Below are positions 58,038 to 64,000 of a stretch of DNA of 64,000 nucleotides, in pieces. The position numbers and the translations under genes are program-made. Location of the stretch: contig OY747713.1 of assembly GCA_963556495.2 (NCBI GenBank), positions 52,641,828-52,705,827 on the forward strand, given 5' to 3'. Under the pieces are notes generated by a model that worked only from the letters and a program-made list of their open reading frames with translations, was not told the DNA's origin and made no database searches. Every line of letters starts with the position of its first letter. Positions within the stretch are counted from its first letter, which is position 1. Source of the stretch: Valencia hispanica (lineage: Eukaryota; Chordata; Actinopteri; Cyprinodontiformes; Valenciidae).

Positions 58038-58371
58038 GTGTTGGTATAGCTCATATAATTAATTCTTGAAGGAGTTGTAGATGAAGATGGCTGTGGGCAG
58101 GAAGGATTTCCTGTAGCGGTCTGTATTGCAGCGAAACTGAAGAAGCCTCCGACTGAAGACGCTCTGTTGTTGTGTGACTGTCTCATGAAGAGGATGGTCA
58201 GGGTTGTCCTTAATTTTTTTGATTTTATGAAGAATCCTTCTTTTGCATTATCATCTCCAGATGTTCCACAGTTGTCCCCAGAACAGAACCAGCCTTCTTT
58301 ATCAGGTTGTTTAGCCTTGTTAAATCCCTGGCTCTGATGCTGCCCCAACTTATTTCAGTATTCTAAGTTTT
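58001..58371 (-). mobile_element. Rex1-like LINE 3' end, antisense
   Basis: The minus strand encodes 'IFKSKKLRTTLTIL' style C-terminus with 'SFLPTAIFIYNSFKN' legible in one frame, then TTAATTTCCCTCTGGGATCAATAAAGTATT and a TTTGAATTTGAATTTTT tail at 58,000. It faces the + strand copy head-on inside its ORF. A shorter relative of this tail is at 59,750 (antisense). Confidence 0.75.
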
Positions 58372-58497
58372 GGAGAAAACAAACTTTCGTGAATAGTTCC
58401 TAACAGTAAACCACATATGACAACATTAGCTGTAAGTGCACGGATGATCGCACGCGCTGTGGAGGTTTACTGTAATACCGCCACAAAAAACAAAACA

Positions 58498-58502
<5 letters not shown>

Positions 58503-58576
<74 letters not shown>
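58503..58576. repeat. (TA)n microsatellite
   Basis: About 74 bp of uninterrupted TA repeats. Confidence 0.95.
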
Positions 58577-58579
<3 letters not shown>

Positions 58580-58607
58580 CAAGCAAGGGTACCTGTCAAG
58601 CAGAAAC

Positions 58608-58806
58608 ATTGCCAATATGCTGTTGTTGTCAGCAGCGGTACAGGCAGTTTCTCTTTAGGTGGCTGTTGTAGCAGTTTGTATAGCGAAGCGAGGGGCGGGT
58701 CACGGTGTGTGTGTGAGGAGTGATAGACAGATGTCAGACACTGCTTCACACGCTGCTCTGGCTCTGATTGGGTGTTTTCTACCGGGCGCGGTGGATTCTT
58801 GCAAAT
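58608..58806 (+). repeat. 200-bp dispersed repeat, copy 1
   Basis: From ATTGCCAATATGCTGTTG to TTCTTGCAAAT; found again in the same orientation at 63294-63490. Sequence contains GTGTGTGTG and a CTCTGATTGGGTGTTTTC block. It is not flanked by obvious inverted ends, and the family is unknown to me. Confidence 0.8.
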
Positions 58807-58892
58807 CGCAGTAGGGGCTGTAGGCGTGACCAATTGAGCTGCTTTTTAACAGATTACAAATCTCATTTCCTATTTTCAGGACATATGGACAG

Positions 58893-60231
58893 TGGAGTTG
58901 GGCATTGAGAATCGAGCATCGATTGGAACCAGGACTCATATGTCGATTCTCCCGGAATCGTTCAATTTTTTAAATTACGATTCCTAGTTTCGATTCCCAG
59001 TCCGCCGACCAGAAGAAGAACCCGCCGAATACCAACGAATAAGAATCCGCCAGAAGTTTTAGCGTTACTGCTCAATCATGGAAGGTGTGTGGAGACACTC
59101 TAAGATTTGTCTTCACTTTAGCAAACAAAACAACAGAGCTCAGTGCTATACCTGTATATAACCGACCGCTCTGTGTTTGACGCGCTGAGCTGGCTTACCT
59201 CATTAGCTCTTCCTCCCGGATCCGACCGTCAGCCCAGCGCCACACTGCAGTCCAAATCCGGTCAGTAAAATACGTCTGATGTCAACATTACGGCAGCAAA
59301 CAAGTTATACTCGAACCGTTGTTCAACTCAAGTGCAAATATCCAGCTAACGTTAGCTCATGTATTTGTTTTCATAGACAAACGCTCTGAGATTGCTAAGC
59401 TAACGTTAGCCAGGTAGCTGACAATACTCCGATGTGCTCCGCCTCCTCCGTTCACCATAGCAACCGAGGGAAACGCAACAACTAGATTTTATAATGTTCC
59501 TGCAGCTAATATGAACAGGACTGTTGAAGTTGTTTCTTATTTTTAGTTCAATATTCTGCAGACAGACATGCAGGATGTTTGGAAATCGGTTTTCATGGTT
59601 TTCAAAAATAAAGCTCTCCTGTAAAAATGTTACCACTGTGGGGGAAAAAAAAGTAATATTTATCCCCAAGTCCATAGATAACAGCCCTGTGAGAAATTCA
59701 TTGAAAGTAAAAAGTTAATAGAATTAAAATCCATGTTCCAATTCCATAGTTCAATTCAAATTCAATTCAAAAATACTTAATTGATCCCAGAAGTAAATTA
59801 AATTAAGGGAAACTAAGTATTTGAATTAAGTAAAGTAAAGTTTAGACTATTTCATCAAGTAAGACTACCTATGGGTGGGTGGTAAGGTAGATAGAAATAC
59901 TTTATCAATCCCATAAGGGACATTTCCTTGTTGCAGCAGCAGCACTTAAAAACACAAATGAAAACAACACACACACAACAAAAAAAGAAACTGTGCAAGT
60001 AAATAAATAAGCTCAATATACACACATGTAGGAACAACACACAATAATTAAGAAGAACTAGCAGTGTAAACAAGCAGTGTATTTTAAAGTAGGTCATTTA
60101 AAATATGAAAAAAAAAAAAAAGACCCTGTCCCTCCAAACAATCAGAATCGAGAATCGTTTGAAACGGGAATCGAAACAAGGAGTGGGAATTGGAATTGGA
60201 ATAGTCCAAATTCAAACGATGCCCAACCCTA
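58893..60231 (+). mobile_element. hAT element, 1.34 kb, with BED-finger remnant and perfect 8-bp target duplication
   Basis: Ends TGGAGTTGGGCATTG and (inverted) TAGGGTTGGGCATCG match at 12 of 15. ATGGACAG occurs directly outside both ends (58885-58892 and 60232-60239). Near 59,079 an ATG opens 28 codons with Trp, His and a C-x2-C pair ('VWRHSKICLHF' ... 'AQCYTC'), the shape of a BED zinc finger start of a hAT transposase; the next codons are non-coding. The rest of the transposase is missing. Antisense LINE-tail fragments are nested at 59,745-59,800 and 59,885-59,950. Confidence 0.85.
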
Positions 60232-60859
60232 ATGGACAGTTTTAGGAAATATCATAAAAAGTTACTTTTATTCAAGTTACCTCCTGCAGCTTTAATGTAG
60301 CCTTTAATGCTATCTTAGACTCAATTGGCTTTACTCAAAAAGTACAGGGAACCACACACTTGGGTCAACACACTTTAGACCCTGGTCTCAGTGGGGTAGC
60401 AAGGGCACCATGGGGCCCCAAGCAGCAATGTCACTAGGGGACCCTCTGTCGGCCATTTTGTCATTAAGTTCTTTAGTTTTCAAAACTTATCCAGGCTGAT
60501 TGGATGACAATGTAACATCATAAAATAAACAGAAAATACTATTTTGAGTAACTTTTATTAATAATAATTATAAGAAAAGAAATATATTAGGTTAACTTTT
60601 TTTTAAAGCAAACAGCAGTATTTTTATACTTCACTTGTGCAAGTACTTCAAACAACTTTTAAAGTAATATGAAATGTAAACAAATATACATTCTTAACAA
60701 GATAAACAATGGGTGCTTCTTCAAGGTAGAAGTACTTGGGACAGCAGTAGTGGAGGTAGCAGTGCTGCTGAGGGCTGTAGTACTGAAGGTAGGTGCAGAC
60801 TGAGCTGAAGACAAAAAGAAACAGAACAACATAATGTCAAAAGACATCTTAGTTAAAAC

Positions 60860-62130
60860 ATTTCATCACGAAATGATTTGGAGCTCATCATTCATGCTTT
60901 TGTGTCTTCACGTTTAGAGTATTGTAACGTTTTGTTTTCATGTCTGAACAAGAAGGAGCTCTCTCGATTGCAATTAGTGCAAAATTCTGCAGGAAGAATT
61001 TTGACTTGTACAAATAGGAGGACTCAGATGTCCCCTATTCTTAAACAACTTCATTGGCTGCCAGTGTCCTATAGGTTCAAATGTAAAATTCTGGTTTTAG
61101 CTTTCAGAGCCCTGCATGGTCAGACTCCTTCTTATATCAGTGATCTGATCCACCCTTACAGTGCGTTCATACCAGTCAGCGCCTCCAGGTGTCAAATCGA
61201 TCAAACGGATGAAAGTTGAGGCTTTAAAATTAAAACCCAGCTGCTTGCACACTTTGTAGTCCACTTCGCCGCATCAGCGCGTCACGTCCGGTAGTTGCCC
61301 TAACCGGGTTTGGCGAGCGTTAGCTAACATAACAAGAAAGTTAAATAAAAATATTTTACTGCTTCCCTGGCACTCCAACATCCTCAGATATCGTCCTCCA
61401 AATAAATTAAATCTCTTCCTGCCTTTGTAAAAAGACAAAGACGGGTCATATAATTCATGAAAATTACAGACAGCGACGATTATTTGATCCTCCATTTTGA
61501 ATGAATGACTTGCCGATCCACGTCAGTACAAAGAGTCCCTATGATTGGTCGATGCCCCGCGTTTGCTGCCCCAAAGTTCCATTTTCCCAACTTCAGGCAG
61601 CAGCTGCTCCGACAGTCCGTCAACCTGTCCGAGCAGCAGCTGTGTGGACGAGCTGATGCCGGCTGCGCCGACGCTCGCAACTTACTGTGGGGCAACTTGA
61701 TGCCCACTTGACGCATAGGTACCATAGACTTGCATGTAATCTAGCTGTCTGGACGTGCTGACCGGTGTGAACGCACCGTTACACCCCTGCAAGGGCTCTC
61801 AGATCTGTGGATCCAAATCTGCTGAAAGTTCCTCACTCTCGTTTCTAGAGGTGACCATTCCTTCCAGGCTGTTGAACCTAGGTTTTGGAATGATCTTCCC
61901 TCCTCTTTGTGCTCAATTGATTCTGCTGACACCTTCAAGAGTGAACTCAAGACACTTATTTGTTCAGGCTTTGAATTAGCTAGTTCTGGGCTTACATGAA
62001 TTTATGTTGTCTTATTTCTGATTCATATTCTGTTTTTATTTTTATTCATATATTACTGTGTTGTGAAGCATTTTGTCTCTTTTGTCTGTGAAAGGTGCTT
62101 TACATATAAAGATTACTTACTTACTTACCG
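60860..62130 (+). pseudogene. L2-like LINE 'L2-C' C-terminal part and 3' UTR, split by a MITE
   Basis: 60,878-61,158 encodes 'HAFVSSRLEYCNVLFS', 'LQLVQNSAGRILT' and 'LHWLPVSYRFKCKIL', the ORF2 C-terminal domain. After a 620-bp MITE the frame continues at 61,782 ('TPARALRSVDPNLL', 'AVEPRFWNDLP'). The 3' UTR ends in a TTACTTACTTACTTACC tail at about 62,130. It is a distinct subfamily from L2-A, -B and -D. It lies inside the hAT at 60.4-63.1 kb. Confidence 0.75.
61159..61778. mobile_element. PIF/Harbinger-like MITE, 620 bp, TTA target duplication
   Basis: Ends CAGTGCGTTCATACCAGTCAG and (inverted) CGGTGCGTTCACACCGGTCAG match at 18 of 21. TTA at 61156-61158 and 61779-61781 is the 3-bp target duplication typical of PIF/Harbinger. 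Removing the element restores CACCCTTACACCCCTG, which keeps the L2-C frame. Internal open frames have no recognisable product. Confidence 0.8.
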
Positions 62131-63057
62131 ACTGACATTCAGGTGATTTACTTATGAGTTGCATCTTTAGGATTTAAGGGTTCTGCAACAAGAAACCTTC
62201 TTAGTTATCCTGAGTAAAAAGGGGGAAAAATAAATATTATTTAGTTATACAGTAGATGATGGGACACTTCATTCTTTTATAACATGTTTTACAGCACCAT
62301 GGCACTGTTAAAACAAGTCCAACTTGCCCAAGTTAAAATAAAACATATATCATTTCATTTACAGTTTTTTGCCCGACATGATACTACTCACTTACTGGTT
62401 GCACAGTGCAAACAGTTTCTTAGGTAGGAAGTAGGCTACATGACATTTTTTCACACATCCACACTAATGTCAATAATTTTGCAGCTCTTAGGTTGACTGG
62501 ACATTTACACAGTCATTTTTACTTAGATGAAAGTACTGCTCAATTACATTTTGATTTATGGAATGTTACCATGCATGTGGTCTGACTGATGCTAGCCTTA
62601 AGCCTATTAGCGAGGTCAACTAGTTACACACATGCAGTTACACACAGCGCACGCTGTCACACACAGCTAAAGTAACTTTTTACACTCACTGCTGTCCTGC
62701 TTTCTTTTCTCCTCTTCCTCCTTTTTTTTCTTTCATTTTTCGCTTCCTGACGGATAACTTCTCTTCATGTCTTCGGAGTAGATGCGCATCTGTTTTGTTT
62801 TCCTAAATGAGCAGCTTGCGGCCTGGCTGCACGAGCCATCCCCTCACTCACTGAGAGAAGGCAGGTGGGGGAGGAGCGAGTTTAGTCTGGCTCAGCTGAG
62901 GGGCCCTGTCAGGAAATTTGCGATGGCCAATTGTTACTGCAACTTGTCATTTCTCTGGGCTTGTTTTTGTCAAATTTGTTGTTCCTCAGGCCGGGGCCCT
63001 GGTGGCTCGGGGCCCCAGGCAGCTGCCTGCCTTGCCTAATGGCAAGCTATGCCTCTG
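62131..63057. other. hAT interior right of the LINE fragment, no gene
   Basis: AT-rich at first, then GC-rich toward the right end (GGGGCCCCAGGCAGC). The 85-codon open stretch at 62782-63039 has no recognisable domain. Confidence 0.4.
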
Positions 63058-63293
63058 CCTGTATTGAGATGAGGCAGGAAATAACAGTGAGGAAATAACA
63101 GTCCTCCCACATAACCCGGTTTTGTCTGACCATTTTTTGTTCACTTTTGAATTTACTTTAACAGACCATCCTAAACCTGAAAGAAAATGTAACTATAGTA
63201 GTGCTTTATTAGACAAGGCTGAAACAAGTGTTAAAAAATCTGTTCCATTCTTACTTTCCTCAGTGTCTCAGAATAACACTGAGGAAATAGCCC

Positions 63294-63490
63294 ATTGCCA
63301 ATATGCTGTTGTTGTCAGCAGCGGTACAGGCAGTTTCTCTTTAGGTGGCTGTTGCGGTTGCGTAGCGAAGCGAGGGGCGGGTCACGGTGTGTGTGTGTGA
63401 GGAGTGATAGACAGATGTCAGACACTGCATCACACGCTGCTCTGGCTCTGATTGGGTGTTTTCTACCGGGCGTGGTGGATTCTTGCAAAT
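63294..63490 (+). repeat. 200-bp dispersed repeat, copy 2
   Basis: Partner of 58608-58806, with a handful of substitutions and two small indels (near TGTTGCGGTTGCG and in the GT run). It abuts the end of the L2-A copy 6 fragment. Confidence 0.8.
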
Positions 63491-63837
63491 AGGAAATAAC
63501 AGAATTATATAGGTTCAGTAATGCTGAGCCTATCAATATCAAATCAGACAACATTTCCTCAGTCGGTAGAGCATTTGACTCACAGGCGTAGAAGATTTGA
63601 TATCGAAAGCATAATCAATGTATGTCAGGACGTTCTTAGACGTAAAAGAGAGTTGCCATGCCACTCCAGGTTGTAAGAGTCTGAATCAGCAGGTTTGTCC
63701 TGACCAAAATTCATACAGTGTCATATAATCAGATTGGTTACCATATCAAAAAGAAAAGACACACAGTAACTATCAGTATGTGAACTACACAGAACAGATC
63801 ATTCTTAAATATTACATTTCTCCACAATAATATTCAA
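63491..63837. other. No gene recognised
   Basis: Short stretch between the 200-bp repeat and an L2-A fragment. TCAGTCGGTAGAGCATTTGAC at about 63,560 looks like the 5' half of a tRNA, but no second half follows. Confidence 0.4.
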
Positions 63838-64000
63838 TTAGTAAAATCATTGGACAGCATGGGAGACATTTCCATAAATCGTATCTCTGTAGTTATGCTC
63901 CTATAGGCTTAGACTGTTGGAGGACAGACTCACCACTTTTCTTCACTTTGCTAGTTTTCTCTAATACTACTCTCCAGTTGTATTATTTGCTGTTATTTCA
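63838..64000 (+). mobile_element. L2-A copy 7, internally deleted, continues past window
   Basis: 63,838-63,878 matches copy 1 near 8,840-8,872 (AATCATTGGACAGCATGGG), then jumps to the equivalent of about 9,735 (TCTCTGTAGTTATGCT) and follows the 3' UTR to the window edge. Confidence 0.75.

Larger units (their letters stand above)
60389..63057. mobile_element. hAT element, 2.67 kb, carrying nested insertions
   Basis: Ends CAGTGGGGTAGCAAGG and (inverted) CAGAGGCATAGCTTGC match at 12 of 16, with GGGGCCCC-rich subterminal blocks on both sides. Flanks CCTGGTCT (60381-60388) and CCTGTATT (63058-63065) derive from CCTTGTACT in L2-A copy 1, supporting a decayed 8-bp duplication. No transposase frame seen. 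An L2-like LINE fragment and a MITE lie inside. Confidence 0.75.
60304..63293 (+). mobile_element. L2-A copy 6, endonuclease fragment split by a hAT
   Basis: 60,304-60,388 matches copy 1 near 7,488-7,568 ('ACTCAATTGGCTTTACTCAA'). The match resumes at 63,062 (equivalent of about 7,585), with a local duplication of GAGGAAATAACAGT, and runs to about 63,290. The 2.67 kb in between is a hAT. It encodes 'SDHFLFTFEFTL', the end of the endonuclease. Confidence 0.8.

Noticed and set aside
58001..58371. Twin-priming inversion of one Rex1-like insertion
   Set aside because: In twin priming the inverted 5' part precedes the sense 3' part. Here a sense 5' part is followed by an antisense 3' end with its tail at the junction, which fits insertion of a second element into the first.
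63551..63610. tRNA-like TCAGTCGGTAGAGCATTTGAC
   Set aside because: Only the D-arm/A-box half is present; there is no T-arm (GGTTCGA) at the right distance and no paired acceptor stem. At most it is a worn SINE head.

Overview
This window is a repeat-dense piece of a teleost fish genome. The evidence is the mix of transposable elements: L2-, Rex1/Babar- and RTE/Rex3-like LINEs, a BEL/Pao fragment, two kinds of endogenous retrovirus, several hAT elements with 8-bp target duplications, a HARBI1-type PIF/Harbinger transposon, and long (TA)n and (ATCT)n arrays. There is no operon structure and no ribosome binding sites, and I recognise no host gene. Nearly all coding capacity is transposon-derived, and most of it is broken. 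The species cannot be named from what is here.

Layout, 1-25 kb: an antisense class-I-like retrovirus (family ERV-A, gag to RNase H) runs off the left edge and carries a 222-bp hAT MITE. It is followed by a BEL/Pao gag remnant that joins the 5' end of a nearly full-length L2 LINE (family 'L2-A', 5.69-10.42 kb). Then come an antisense hAT end, a LINE endonuclease fragment, an antisense RTE 3' fragment and a second L2 type (13.9-15.2 kb). About 4.7 kb without recognisable genes follows. An L2-A copy with a microhomology-bounded internal deletion lies at 19.9-21.4 kb, a 172-bp palindrome at 22.45 kb, and a decayed SANT/Myb-like exon at 24.65 kb.

25-44 kb: a third L2 type ('L2-B') is present in several pieces. 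One copy (28.1-33.7 kb) was split by an antisense L2-A insertion and by a compound insert holding a 2-kb hAT that itself contains a hAT MITE. A 1.3-kb GC-rich block separates two L2-B pieces. At 35.47-38.01 kb is the best-preserved DNA transposon: a PIF/Harbinger element with a three-exon HARBI1-like transposase on + and a two-exon Myb-like partner gene on -, converging head to tail inside matching ends. An antisense RTE LINE fills 40.9-44.1 kb.

44-64 kb: a second, antisense retrovirus (ERV-B) lies between two ~425-bp LTRs and has an exact 18-bp tRNA-Trp primer-binding site. It keeps protease, integrase and env traces but has lost reverse transcriptase. A 204-bp piece matching its env region is also found, almost unchanged and inverted, inside the RTE LINE 6 kb away. 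Further right are an antisense L2-A 5' end, a second ERV-A pol copy (+) split by a LINE, another L2-A 5' end, a Rex1-like endonuclease ORF of 461 codons, a hAT with a BED-finger remnant and a perfect 8-bp target duplication, and a four-deep nest (MITE in LINE in hAT in L2-A).

The genes do not form a host pathway. What works together is within elements: the Harbinger transposase and Myb protein, ORF1 and ORF2 of the LINEs, and gag/pro/pol/env of the retroviruses. Family names such as L2-A, L2-B, ERV-A and ERV-B are labels used only here. Clade names rest on recognition of motifs, not on a database search.
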